Positions 26,725 to 35,702 of a stretch of 64,000 nt of DNA are shown piece after piece (the stretch's first letter is position 1; each line of letters opens with the position of its first letter). The stretch covers positions 124,001-188,000 of the forward strand of contig CBDAVB010000012.1 of the NCBI GenBank assembly GCA_965200795.1, in the 5' to 3' direction. The notes under the pieces were generated by a model. That model was not told where the DNA came from. It saw only the letters and a list, made by a program, of their open reading frames with translations, and did no database searches. A program made the position numbers and the translations under genes. The DNA comes from Parashewanella sp965200795 (GTDB lineage Bacteria; Pseudomonadota; Gammaproteobacteria; Enterobacterales; Shewanellaceae).

Positions 26725-27012
26725 CGCATTTCCTTTATGTTTATGTATTTTATCAGTTTTATAATCATCAGCCATTAATCATATTCACGGCATCCGTCAG
26801 AGCGGCCATCACTCTGACAGCAGATTTTATATAAAGCGGGCATTATAACAACCGAAATTAAGATTCAACAGCCGTTATCACAAAACAAAAAATTCAACAG
26901 AAATAAAAAATTTATCCTTTGGTAAGCGATATGTTTGAGATAACATGAGGCGATATTTTCCCATTTTCTTTTTTCGCGCTTTTTTGAGTATTTTCTGTAG
27001 GGAAACATAAAA

Positions 27013-28572
27013 ATGAAGGGATCGACGACTTCCCCGGTATTAGAAGTTCAGCAGCTGCAAAAAAAATTAACCGGCGTATCGCGGGCACTTGAGCAAGCTC
27101 AGCAGGAGCATGATGAAAACGTTAAAACGCTGCTGAGCTTTATTTCACAACTCAGTCTGGCTTGTAAGGGACAAAACTTAGAACTGGATAATAAACTTGC
27201 CAGGTTACGCCGCTTACTTCCGCGGGCTGAATTATTTCAAGAATCAGTTCAGGATATCTGCGAAGTCGAAAAGCTCCTTAAAACTCAGTATCAAAAAGTA
27301 AGGATTCAGCTTAACGACAGTCGCCACGGATTAGGCCGAATCGTCACTCAGCTTCAGCGGGTGCGAACGCTGCCGGAAAAAACCAGACGTGAACTGAGCT
27401 GCCTCAAACAAGAATTAGCGAAGCCGTTTCATACGGTCTGGGACTATATTCCCAAAATTAAACAATTAGCCGGGTTCTACGAACAAGTTTTAGAGCTTCA
27501 GTTTGATGATAAAAATCATTTTGAATTAGAATCAAAACATAAAATCCTCGCCGCGGAATTGTTGTCTCTGCTTGCCGATATTGAATTCCTGCCCGAAAAC
27601 CACGATAAAATCTGTACCGTTCAGGCCGTACTTCAGGAGGAACTTTCAGTAGACGCTCTGCTTAGCGCCTATCAGACGGTGCTGACCTTAGTCGTTGAAA
27701 ACCTGGTTCATGAGAAAAGCTCGGCGCGGGAGTTTATAGCCGCGCTTAACGAAACGTTATCGGCTGTCGGTGATATCACCAGCGCGATGCAATTGAGAAG
27801 TGATAAATGTTTCACAGATAAATTAAGACTGAACGGCACAATTGAGAATCACGTCGATAATGTTGATTTATCGCTGCATGTCATCAATGATATTGATAAG
27901 CTGAAGGCTCAGGTAGGTAACCAGCTTAAAGAATTACGAAAAGCTCTGGCTCAGAGGGAACTGCTGGAAAGGGAAGACAAAGCGCAACTCAAAAACTCTA
28001 TTCAGCTGATGGAACAGCAGCTGAATAAGCTGACCAATGAAGTGGTCGATTACAAAGACAAACTTCACGAACAACAACGTTCTACGCTTACGGATACTCT
28101 TACGCAATTACCCAACCGCGCCGCTCTTGAGGAACGAATGGCGTTTGAATACCAGAAACTTCAGCGTAACGGAGGCGAGCTTTGGATCGTAGTCGCGGAC
28201 ATTGACCATTTCAAAAATATTAATGACAGCTTCGGCCACAGTACCGGAGATAAGACGTTACAGGTCATCGCCAGGGCATTAAAAGGAGCTATCCGCGACT
28301 CAGAATTCGTGGCTCGTTACGGCGGTGAAGAATTTGTCTTGTTACTGCCCGGAATACTTGAAAGCGATATTGAATTCATTCTGAACCGTGTAAGGGAACG
28401 AATTAAGAGCATTCCCTTCAAATTTAAGAAACAGCGTATTACTGTTACCTTATCAATGGGCGCGGCTAAAGTCTGTAAACAAGAGAACATTGAAAGCACT
28501 TTTGACAGAGCTGATGCCGCGCTTTACAGGGCAAAACAGCAAAATCGTGATAGGGTAGTGATTGATATATAA
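27013..28572 (+). CDS. Diguanylate cyclase with long coiled-coil sensor region
   Basis: A 519-residue cytosolic protein with no membrane segment. Residues about 10-350 are mostly helical coiled coil, and the GGDEF domain occupies about 355-515. The active-site signature is GGEEF (residues 437-441), a form seen in active cyclases making c-di-GMP. The usual inhibitory RxxD five residues upstream reads RDSE, so product inhibition may be weak or lost. The ATG follows TGTAGGGAAACATAAAA. A convincing terminator comes right after. The signal sensed is unknown. Confidence 0.88.
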   Translation: MKGSTTSPVLEVQQLQKKLTGVSRALEQAQQEHDENVKTLLSFISQLSLACKGQNLELDNKLARLRRLLPRAELFQESVQDICEVEKLLKTQYQKVRIQLNDSRHGLGRIVTQLQRVRTLPEKTRRELSCLKQELAKPFHTVWDYIPKIKQLAGFYEQVLELQFDDKNHFELESKHKILAAELLSLLADIEFLPENHDKICTVQAVLQEELSVDALLSAYQTVLTLVVENLVHEKSSAREFIAALNETLSAVGDITSAMQLRSDKCFTDKLRLNGTIENHVDNVDLSLHVINDIDKLKAQVGNQLKELRKALAQRELLEREDKAQLKNSIQLMEQQLNKLTNEVVDYKDKLHEQQRSTLTDTLTQLPNRAALEERMAFEYQKLQRNGGELWIVVADIDHFKNINDSFGHSTGDKTLQVIARALKGAIRDSEFVARYGGEEFVLLLPGILESDIEFILNRVRERIKSIPFKFKKQRITVTLSMGAAKVCKQENIESTFDRADAALYRAKQQNRDRVVIDI

Positions 28573-28580
28573 AGAATTAT

Positions 28581-28612
28581 CGCCCTCAAATTGTTCATTT
28601 TGAGGGCGTTTC
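28581..28612 (+). terminator. Terminator after the GGDEF gene
   Basis: Stem CGCCCTCAAA/TTTGAGGGCG followed by TTTCCC, nine bases after the stop at 28572. Confidence 0.65.
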
Positions 28613-28632
28613 CCGCAATTTAGGAGATGCCG

Positions 28633-29994
28633 ATGAATGTATTCGTAAGTCCCCGTGGCAGCATGGAGCAGCTTTCCCAGATCGAAGTTAAACGTCTTCA
28701 AAAGTGCGCCTCAAGTGAGCTTTACCAGCTTTTTCGCCGTTGTTCTCTGGCCGTACTTTGTGCCGGACTTCATTCTGACAGCGACGAGGATTTATTTGCC
28801 GCTTATGAAGATTTTGAAATCAATGTCATTCAGCGGGCTCGCGGAGTAAAACTGGAGCTGATCAACCCGCCGGAGCAGGCTTTCGTTGACGGGAAAATCA
28901 TTACCGGAACACAAGAGCTGCTGTTTACGGTTTTGCGGGATATCGTTTATCTGAGCAGCAAATATCAGGAACGGGACAGCGTAACGTCAGATGACAGCGT
29001 CCGTATTACTAATTTCGTTTTCGATATCCTGAGAAACTCACAAACACTAAAATCAGCGTTACCCAATATCGTGGTTTGCTGGGGCGGTCACAGTATTAAT
29101 CAAACTGAATATCTTTACACCAAGGAAGTCGGCTACCAGATGGGGCTGAGAAAACTCGACATCTGCACGGGATGCGGTCCCGGCGCCATGAAAGGCCCGA
29201 TGAAAGGCGCCGCCATCGGCCACGCTAAACAACGCGTCAGAAATGCCCGTTACATCGGTCTGACAGAACCGAGTATCATCGCGTCTGAACCGCCTAATCA
29301 AATTGTCAATGAGCTGGTGATCCTTCCTGATATTGAAAAGCGCCTTGAGGCCTTTGTCAGAATCGGTCATGGTATTGTCATCTTTCCGGGCGGCGCGGGC
29401 ACCGCTGAAGAGTTACTTTATTTACTCGGTATTCTGTTGCACGCGGATAATAAACATTATCAGATGCCGGTAATTCTGACCGGACCGGAAGAGTCCGCCG
29501 GTTACTTTGAGGAGATTGACAAATTCGTGACGTCAACATTAGGTAAACAAGCGCGGGAAAAATATCAAATCATTATCGATGACCCCGGGCAAGTGGCCGG
29601 ATACATGTCAAAAGCTATGGAAGAAGTGAAATTGCGCCGCCGCGAGGCCGGTGACTCATACCAGTATGCCTGGTCTTTAAAAATCGACGAGAAATTCCAG
29701 CGGCCTTATATTCCGACCCATGAAAATGTAAAAAAATTAAAACTTGAATTTAAAATGAACCGCGCTGAATTAGCCGCGAATCTGAGGCGCGCGTTTTCAG
29801 CCGTTGTCGGCGGCAACGTAAAAGGAGAAACCATTAATCTGATAAAAGAGCACGGCCCGTTTGAAATAAACGGAGACGCCGGGTTAATGGAAATGACGGA
29901 TAATCTTCTGTCGGCGTTTGTCGCGCAGCGGCGAATGAAATTGCCCGGCACCGAATATATACCTTGCTACAAAGTTAAGCGGCAGGGAGTTTGA
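28633..29994 (+). CDS. ppnN: Pyrimidine/purine nucleotide 5'-monophosphate nucleosidase
   Basis: A 453-residue LOG-family enzyme that splits nucleoside monophosphates into base and ribose-5-phosphate; the E. coli enzyme is controlled by (p)ppGpp. The sequence parallels E. coli PpnN along its length (SPRGSMEQLSQIEV, RGVKLELINPPEQAFVDG). The LOG motif is FPGGAGTAEELLYLLGIL, with a nearby TGCGPGAMKGPMKGA nucleotide loop. I use the ATG at 28633 because TAGGAG lies six bases before it; the ATG at 28627 would touch that site. The next gene, xni, follows almost at once. Confidence 0.93.
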   Translation: MNVFVSPRGSMEQLSQIEVKRLQKCASSELYQLFRRCSLAVLCAGLHSDSDEDLFAAYEDFEINVIQRARGVKLELINPPEQAFVDGKIITGTQELLFTVLRDIVYLSSKYQERDSVTSDDSVRITNFVFDILRNSQTLKSALPNIVVCWGGHSINQTEYLYTKEVGYQMGLRKLDICTGCGPGAMKGPMKGAAIGHAKQRVRNARYIGLTEPSIIASEPPNQIVNELVILPDIEKRLEAFVRIGHGIVIFPGGAGTAEELLYLLGILLHADNKHYQMPVILTGPEESAGYFEEIDKFVTSTLGKQAREKYQIIIDDPGQVAGYMSKAMEEVKLRRREAGDSYQYAWSLKIDEKFQRPYIPTHENVKKLKLEFKMNRAELAANLRRAFSAVVGGNVKGETINLIKEHGPFEINGDAGLMEMTDNLLSAFVAQRRMKLPGTEYIPCYKVKRQGV

Positions 29995-30002
29995 TCCAGA
30001 CA

Positions 30003-30773
30003 ATGAACCGGTTATTAATTATTGACTCGCTCAATCTTGTCCGCAGAATGCACGCGACTCAGCCGGATGAAAACGATATGGATGCTCTGGAAATTCGTAT
30101 TACCTCCGCCGTCAATAAATTAATTAACTTTCACGCCCCGACCCACTTAGTGTCAGTCTGGGACGGTAACGCCGTTTCATGGCGTAAAGCGCTTTATGAA
30201 GATTACAAAAAAGGCAGAAAACCTATGCCGGAGTCACTCAGGAAAGGGCTGCCGAAATTAAAACAGCAATTAGGCGACAGAAACTGGCGTCACTTAGACG
30301 CGGAATCCGAAGCGGATGACGTTATCGCTACGCTCGCGATGAAGCTCGCCGGTAAAGGGGGACAAGCCGTTATTGTTTCGAACGACAAGGGTTTCAGTCA
30401 GCTTAATCACCCTATGGTGTCGCAGTGGGATCATTTCGGGCAGCGGTTCTTTGATATCGCCGCCTATGAGCGAAAGCTTGGCGTAGAAAGAGAACAGTTT
30501 CTCGACTATTGGGCTCTGGCGGGTTCCGGCGGCAATAAAATACCCGGTGTTCCGGGCATCGGCCCTAAATCAGCGGCACAGTTATTGGGTATGTTCCGCT
30601 CAATAAAAAATATTTACGGCTCTTTACCGCGGCTCGGGGACAAGCAGGCGCAAAAGCTTGAAGCCGGAAAAGAAATGGCGAGACTCAGCTATAAACTGGC
30701 GCGGCTAAAAACCGACATGCCTCTCAAAGTAACGTTAAATCAGTTCAGACTCGCGGGTAATGACGCTGACTGA
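30003..30773 (+). CDS. xni: Flap endonuclease Xni (ExoIX)
   Basis: A 256-residue 5'-nuclease family protein that acts on flap DNA and needs metal ions. Motifs: LLIIDSLNLVRR at the N-terminus, DYKKGRKPMPE, the acidic ESEADDVIATLA cluster and the helix-hairpin-helix GNKIPGVPGIGPKSAAQLL. As in E. coli Xni, part of the usual acidic set of FEN enzymes is missing. I choose the ATG at 30003 rather than the TTG at 29991, which would overlap ppnN's stop. The GGGAG 13 bases upstream is a loose fit. Probably co-transcribed with ppnN. Confidence 0.88.
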   Translation: MNRLLIIDSLNLVRRMHATQPDENDMDALEIRITSAVNKLINFHAPTHLVSVWDGNAVSWRKALYEDYKKGRKPMPESLRKGLPKLKQQLGDRNWRHLDAESEADDVIATLAMKLAGKGGQAVIVSNDKGFSQLNHPMVSQWDHFGQRFFDIAAYERKLGVEREQFLDYWALAGSGGNKIPGVPGIGPKSAAQLLGMFRSIKNIYGSLPRLGDKQAQKLEAGKEMARLSYKLARLKTDMPLKVTLNQFRLAGNDAD

Positions 30774-30846
30774 CTAAGAAACCGTCCCGAAATGGTCGTC
30801 CGCGGACCGGGCAAGGTTTGCCCGGCGGATGAGTTTTTCAGGCATA

Positions 30847-30998
30847 AGTACCCGGCTATAAGTTTTTCGATTTTTTCGGCGTTCAGGTTAAGCGCTCCGC
30901 AAGGCGCTCTCGCTTGGTAATACCGGCTTTCAGGCAGGAGTAACGCCGAGCGCTTAAGGCGGGCGTCAGAAAAGTGAAAAAACTTATGGCCGGGCACT
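30847..30998. repeat. Family A MITE, copy 7
   Basis: 152 bp with TA on both sides, ends AGTACCCGGCTATAAG and (complement) AGTGCCCGGCCATAAG. It lies between the convergent xni and photolyase genes. Its right flank TA is one base from the photolyase stop codon. A short ACCGTCCCGAAAT just after xni (30781) may be a family B end remnant. Confidence 0.85.
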
Positions 30999-31001
30999 TA
31001 G

Positions 31002-32525
31002 TTACCGTATTAATTTTAAAAATGAGACAGCGTCATCACTGATCGCCTGTTTTTTTTCCTCACTCATAAGGTCATAGGTTCTGAACATCATGGCAATACG
31101 GGGATTGGTCTGCAGACGCCGGCGATTACGCGCCAGAAAATCCCAGTAGAGGTAATTGAAAGGACACGCCCGCGGTCCGTTTTTCCCGGTGACCTGATAT
31201 CGGCAGTTGTCGCAGTAATCCGACATTTTGCTGATATAGTTACCGCCGGCCGCGTAGGGTTTACTGGCGACAACTCCGCCGTCAGCGAATAAAACCATGC
31301 CTGAGACGTTGGGCAGCTCAGCCCATTCATAAGCATCGGCATAAACGATTAAAAACCATTCGTTAACTTGCTTTGGGTCTATGCCCGCGATTAAAGCGAA
31401 GTTGCCCAATACCATTAAACGCTGGATATGGTGAGCGTAGGCGTTACGTTTCGTCTCGGTGACACACTGCTTTATGCAGTTCATCCCGGTGTCAGCTGTC
31501 CAGTAAAAATCAGGTAAATCCCGTGTCGCGCTGAAGAAATTGGCATTGGCGTAATCAGGCATGCGTAACCAGTAAATGCCCCGGATATACTCGCGCCAAC
31601 CGAGAATCTGCCGGATAAATCCTTCCGCGGCGCTCAGCGGCGCGGCTCCTTGACGATAGGCTGTTTCTGCCGCTTCAATACATTCAAGAGGCAGCAATAA
31701 ACCGCAGTTTAAATAGAAACTGATGTGTGAATGATACATCCAGGGTTCATTTTCCAGCATCGCGTCTTGATATTCGCCGAAGTGATTAAGGCGCTGCTCA
31801 ATAAACTGATTAAGCACGGATAAAGCCTGATTACGGGTTACCGCAAAATAAAACGGCTCAAGATCCCCGAAGTGGTGTGAAAAACGATGTTTTACCAGTT
31901 GTAAGACGTCCTGAGTAATTTTGTCCGTAGTTGTTGTCAGCGGTTTCGGGACACAAAGATCTCGTTTAGGCGGCTTACGATTCTCAGCGTCGAAATTCCA
32001 CTGACCGCCTGAAGGCTGGCCGTCTTCCACAAGCACATTGTATTTAAGCCGCATCTGACGGTAGAAATACTCCATTCTCAGTTGCTTGCGGCCTTCAGCC
32101 CAACGTTCAAACTCTTCCGGCGTGGATAAGAATCGGCTGTCCGGGCGAATTTCAACGGGGATCTCAAATTCATTTTGCCACTGTAAAATATCTTCAAGTA
32201 CCCGATATTCACCGGGATGAGTGACAATCACTTTTTCGATTGAATGACGTATTAAGGCGCGGGCGACTTCATTTTTAAAAGAGCCGGAATTAAGCTCGTC
32301 ATCCAGCTTGACGTAATCCACCTGATGCCCCGTCTGTTTAAGCTCGGACGCAAAGTGACGCATAGCGGAAAACAAGAATGCTATCTTCTTCTTGTGATGC
32401 TTTACATAACCGGTCTCTTCGGTAACCTCACACATCAGGATGATGTCTGTTTCTGTCACACAGTCAGTTAAACTTGAAATACTGCGCGAGAGTTGATCAC
32501 CTAAAATCAGTCTGAGTGTTTTCAT
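31002..32525 (-). CDS. FeS-type photolyase/cryptochrome-related protein
   Basis: A 507-residue protein of the prokaryotic (6-4) photolyase group (FeS-BCP/CryPro), which binds FAD and a 4Fe-4S cluster and repairs UV (6-4) photoproducts. The N-terminal antenna-type domain begins MKTLRLILGDQL. The FAD domain includes SAAEGFIRQILGWREYIRG and MNCIKQCVTETKRNAYAHHI. The C-terminal cluster site is in YCDNCRY and GPRACPFNYLYWDFL. The ATG is preceded by CAGGGTC. It stands alone, near the divergent LacI gene, and no light-regulated promoter was identified. Confidence 0.9.
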   Translation of the reverse strand: MKTLRLILGDQLSRSISSLTDCVTETDIILMCEVTEETGYVKHHKKKIAFLFSAMRHFASELKQTGHQVDYVKLDDELNSGSFKNEVARALIRHSIEKVIVTHPGEYRVLEDILQWQNEFEIPVEIRPDSRFLSTPEEFERWAEGRKQLRMEYFYRQMRLKYNVLVEDGQPSGGQWNFDAENRKPPKRDLCVPKPLTTTTDKITQDVLQLVKHRFSHHFGDLEPFYFAVTRNQALSVLNQFIEQRLNHFGEYQDAMLENEPWMYHSHISFYLNCGLLLPLECIEAAETAYRQGAAPLSAAEGFIRQILGWREYIRGIYWLRMPDYANANFFSATRDLPDFYWTADTGMNCIKQCVTETKRNAYAHHIQRLMVLGNFALIAGIDPKQVNEWFLIVYADAYEWAELPNVSGMVLFADGGVVASKPYAAGGNYISKMSDYCDNCRYQVTGKNGPRACPFNYLYWDFLARNRRRLQTNPRIAMMFRTYDLMSEEKKQAISDDAVSFLKLIR

Positions 32526-32818
32526 TGTTGACCCTGGTTGAGTGATTCAAATGCCGGTAAACGCATACCCGGTTACATCTGAGCCGCCGATGATTATGAT
32601 TCTTTTCGTAATACGGCGTGTTTTTTTAAAAATCCTTTTTTATACGTGGTCTTATTCTTATAAGTTCATTTTCTGTCTTGTTTTCAATGAAAACCTTAGC
32701 TCACCACTGAAGGCCGATTTTGTTTGTATCTGAAGAATCTGTCTTTGTTGTATTCCCACTGGTATTTGTCCGCTAAACCGTTATCATTAAGCAACTTTTT
32801 CTTACTTGCGCGAGATAT
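32526..32818. other. Divergent promoter region: photolyase and LacI genes
   Basis: 293 bp, AT-rich. It should hold both promoters. No palindrome as good as the one at 35576 was found here, so autoregulation of the LacI gene is not supported by what I see. Confidence 0.35.
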
Positions 32819-33850
32819 ATGAATAAACCCGAGAAATGGACGCTCAAATCCGTCGCCCGCCAGTTAGGTGTTTCCACCGCCGCCGTTTCTTATGCGTTTA
32901 GCCGCCCTGATGAATTATCCGAAAATAAGCGTGAGGAAATATTAGCCGCCTGTAAGGAGCTGGGTTATCACGGACCGAACCGCGCGGCGCGGGCACTGCG
33001 TAAAGGTAAGTTCAACATTGTCGCTTTGGTGTTATCTGACGATATCGAGTATGTGGTTTCAGATCCTTTTGCAAATGACTTTTTAACAGGGGTTTCCAGA
33101 GTCCTGGAGCGGCGGGGGATTAATATTATGTTATTCTCGGGCGCTTCAGAAAACATCAAAAGTATTGAGGATATCGTCGACGGCTTTATTTGCTACGGTC
33201 AACCCCGGAATACCGGTTTGATTGAGCAGTTAAAAGCCACGCCAAAAAAAGTGGTCACTGTTGATTTTGATATCGCCCGAAACGCCTCGGTGACCATTAA
33301 TAATCAGCAGGCGGCTTATGAGATAGCGACTCACGCGCTGAGAAATAAGATTAATAATGTTTCCGTATTGGGTTTAAGGCTGTTTGAAAGCGCTGAGGCG
33401 GTTCAGCTTGAAACTTTGCCGGCGCTGAATATTTATCCGTCGGTTGCTTTTCAGCGATTTCAGGGTTATCAGCGGGCGCTTAATGAGCGAGGTATCTCGC
33501 TGGAAGCCTCGCAAATCTGGAGTGTGCCTCAAAATACACCTGAATCCGCCGGCCCCGCCCTTCAGCGGATTCTGACCGCGGGGGAGCGACCTGAACTCTT
33601 ACTTTGTATGAGCGATCTTATTGCTTTTGCCGCGATTAATATGGCGAATGAGCTGGGTCTGAACGTCGGCCGGGATATTAAGATTGTCGGATTTGACGGA
33701 CTTTCTCAGCTCAATCCTGGCGATAAGGCGCTGACTACGGTGATTCAGGACAACGAGCAAAAAGGGCATATCGCTGCCGGGTTGTTTATTAATAAATACG
33801 GTACAGACGTAGAGCTGGATTATCAGCTGGCTTTAGGGGAAACGGCCTGA
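32819..33850 (+). CDS. LacI-family regulator of the sucrose locus
   Basis: A 343-residue LacI/GalR repressor. The DNA-binding head is at residues 4-60 (WTLKSVARQLGVSTAAVSYA, then the hinge region NRAARALRKGK). The periplasmic-binding-like effector domain follows (LLLCMSDLIAFAAINMANEL, IKIVGFDGL). Its neighbours (sucrose phosphorylase, MFS transporter, TonB receptor, fructokinase) indicate that it responds to sucrose or a related sugar. The likely site is the 16-bp palindrome at 35576-35591. The ATG lacks a strong ribosome site (GCGCGAGATAT upstream). Confidence 0.85.
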   Translation: MNKPEKWTLKSVARQLGVSTAAVSYAFSRPDELSENKREEILAACKELGYHGPNRAARALRKGKFNIVALVLSDDIEYVVSDPFANDFLTGVSRVLERRGINIMLFSGASENIKSIEDIVDGFICYGQPRNTGLIEQLKATPKKVVTVDFDIARNASVTINNQQAAYEIATHALRNKINNVSVLGLRLFESAEAVQLETLPALNIYPSVAFQRFQGYQRALNERGISLEASQIWSVPQNTPESAGPALQRILTAGERPELLLCMSDLIAFAAINMANELGLNVGRDIKIVGFDGLSQLNPGDKALTTVIQDNEQKGHIAAGLFINKYGTDVELDYQLALGETA

Positions 33851-33887
33851 CTTATTTAATAAAAGATTCAGCGGATCGTTTAACCTG

Positions 33888-34040
33888 AAAAAAGCAGCCG
33901 GTCACGTAAAAGTCTGATAACCGCGTCAGGCTTAATCAGAAAAGCGGTTTAGCGGCTGCGCTTATCCGGTGAACGCCCGCGCGATCATAAACCGGCCGGA
34001 ATAACCGCTTACTGTCACTCAGACCCTGCCGCCGGCATTT
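33888..34040 (+). repeat. Family C repeat, copy 2
   Basis: AAAAAGCAGCCGGTCACGTAAA...ATCCGGTGAACGCCCG...ATCATAAACCGGCC...CCTGCCGCCGGCA repeats the block order of copy 1 at 20268. It is more diverged. It lies between the convergent LacI and sucrose phosphorylase genes. Confidence 0.7.
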
Positions 34041-34077
34041 TTCAGCGTTTAAGCGCGCCGCCGACGGCTTTTGCGGG

Positions 34078-35544
34078 TCAGAGCAGCGAGCTGATTTCAA
34101 TCACGTCTTGATCATCGTTTTCCCGGTATGAGATTCGCGCTGATAAATCAGGCAGCCTGACCGTTAACCGGGCCCGGTTCCGCTCTTTTTCCCAGCTTAA
34201 TCGCAACGCGTCGTCGCTCAGCTCAGAGGTGAACTCACCGTTAAACGCGGACAATGTGTTTCTCAGCGTCATCAGTTTAACCAGAGCCTGAGAGAAACGG
34301 TTTTTCACCAGGTTTTCGACTTTCTCTTTGGTCAGGTAAGGCCGGTTGATGTCCCGGCCGACACCGGAGGCCTTGAGTAAGTCCATATCATTAGTTAACC
34401 CGAACAGACCGCCGTAATAGACCTGAGGCACGCCCGGAGCGAAGAATTGAATGGCTCTCGCTAACAGATTAAGGCGTTCATCTTTACCCAGCGCGTCAAA
34501 GAAAGTGCAGTTAACCTGATAAAGGTCAACGTTAGACGCGGCCTTGCCTGTCGCCTCTAAGCTTTCTCCGCCGCTGTTTTTATGGATGGCGTTAACCAGG
34601 TCATCAACTTCACCGGCGTTAAGTAACCCGTCTTTCTCATTTTCAGGACCGACGTCGATAATGCCGATACCGTCATGGGTATCCAGCACGGTTACGCAGT
34701 TTCTCGGCGCGATGTTCAGCCAGCGGTTTAACGCACCCGCGTCCTTCTGAATCAGGGTGTGCAATACCAGCGGCGGCAGCGCGAAGTCATAGATCAGATT
34801 CGCTTTTTCAGCGATTGCGATCTGGGTCTCAAAGTGAGAATGAATCTCAACCAGCGTGGTCATGCCCAGCCGCTCAGCCCGCGCGGTGAGCTGATCAATA
34901 AAATCAAATGTCTCAGGCAGCATGAAACAACGGCTGCCGGCGCGTTTGATGGCGTAACCGGCCGCGTCCAGCCGGATGAGTTTGATATTACTTTCACTGA
35001 ACGTCGTCAGAATGTTATTCAGATATGCTTTACCCGCCTCGGATTCAACGTTGATGTCAATCTGGCTGCTGGTAAAGGTCGTCCAAAACTCAACTTCCTC
35101 ACCTGACGCCAGCTTGTACGCGGTAAAACAGCTGCCGGGTCTGGGCCGGTAAATCGCCTGCCGCGCTTGTTCGGACATGCCGTCAGGGAATACGCTTTCT
35201 TTGCTTAAAAACAGTTCCCAATAGGCCGAGTCGCGGCCGTTTCGCAATACATCCTGAAATTCATCAGACTCAGCGGACATGTGGTTTACAATCAGATCGG
35301 CCGTTAAATCATAATCCCGGCCTAATATTCTCACATCTTCCCAGTTACCGAGACGCTCATCGACACCGGCATGGTCAATCGGGTCAAATCCCGCGTCACT
35401 GCCGTCAATCGGATAATAAAACGGCAGCAGATGAACGCCGTTAACGCTCTGGCGAAAATGCGCGTCCAGCAATTGTTTTAAATCAGAGATTTTTCCGCCG
35501 GAAAAGCGGTTCGCATAGGTAATGAGCTGAATTTTATTATTCAT
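34078..35544 (-). CDS. Sucrose phosphorylase (GH13)
   Basis: A 488-residue GH13 family enzyme that splits sucrose with phosphate into glucose-1-phosphate and fructose. The start and length fit the family (MNNKIQLITYANRFSGG); I use the ATG at 35544 rather than the GTG at 35565. Catalytic groups are visible: nucleophile Asp in IKLIRLDAAGY, acid/base Glu in TTLVEIHSHF and transition-state Asp in VLDTHDGIG. A close relative, glucosylglycerate or sucrose-6-phosphate phosphorylase, is possible, but the neighbouring fructokinase and TonB/MFS genes support sucrose. The operator candidate lies 32 bases upstream. Confidence 0.86.
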   Translation of the reverse strand: MNNKIQLITYANRFSGGKISDLKQLLDAHFRQSVNGVHLLPFYYPIDGSDAGFDPIDHAGVDERLGNWEDVRILGRDYDLTADLIVNHMSAESDEFQDVLRNGRDSAYWELFLSKESVFPDGMSEQARQAIYRPRPGSCFTAYKLASGEEVEFWTTFTSSQIDINVESEAGKAYLNNILTTFSESNIKLIRLDAAGYAIKRAGSRCFMLPETFDFIDQLTARAERLGMTTLVEIHSHFETQIAIAEKANLIYDFALPPLVLHTLIQKDAGALNRWLNIAPRNCVTVLDTHDGIGIIDVGPENEKDGLLNAGEVDDLVNAIHKNSGGESLEATGKAASNVDLYQVNCTFFDALGKDERLNLLARAIQFFAPGVPQVYYGGLFGLTNDMDLLKASGVGRDINRPYLTKEKVENLVKNRFSQALVKLMTLRNTLSAFNGEFTSELSDDALRLSWEKERNRARLTVRLPDLSARISYRENDDQDVIEISSLL

Positions 35545-35575
35545 GACTGCTTTTTTTTCACTCACTCAACTTGAA

Positions 35576-35591
35576 ACTTAATCGATTAAGT
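35576..35591. promoter_or_regulatory. LacI-type operator candidate
   Basis: A perfect 16-bp palindrome, ACTTAATCGATTAAGT, with the central CG step typical of LacI/GalR operators. It lies between the divergent sucrose phosphorylase and MFS transporter genes, so it could control both. I infer binding by the LacI protein at 32819. Confidence 0.7.
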
Positions 35592-35702
35592 ATTATCTTT
35601 GCCGATAAATTGACAAGATTCAAGTTAAAAATTGATTTGAGTGTTCTGTCTCACTGAAAGCGGGACAAGTTTAACAAAAAACGACAATAAACAGGCTTAA
35701 GC

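Noticed and set aside
26725..26775. Longer M61 start at 26775
   Set aside because: It would put a charged segment before the signal peptide; the GTG at 26724 has a good ribosome site.
30781..30830. Terminator for xni (CCGGGCAAGGTTTGCCCGG)
   Set aside because: A stem is present but no T tract follows, and the stretch includes what looks like a family B end; not strong enough to list.
30740..30997. 85-codon minus-strand frame after xni
   Set aside because: Mostly family A copy 7; overlaps xni antisense and lacks a ribosome site.
32542..32733. 63-codon frame in the photolyase-LacI spacer
   Set aside because: Hydrophobic AT-rich translation with no ribosome site; better explained as promoter DNA.
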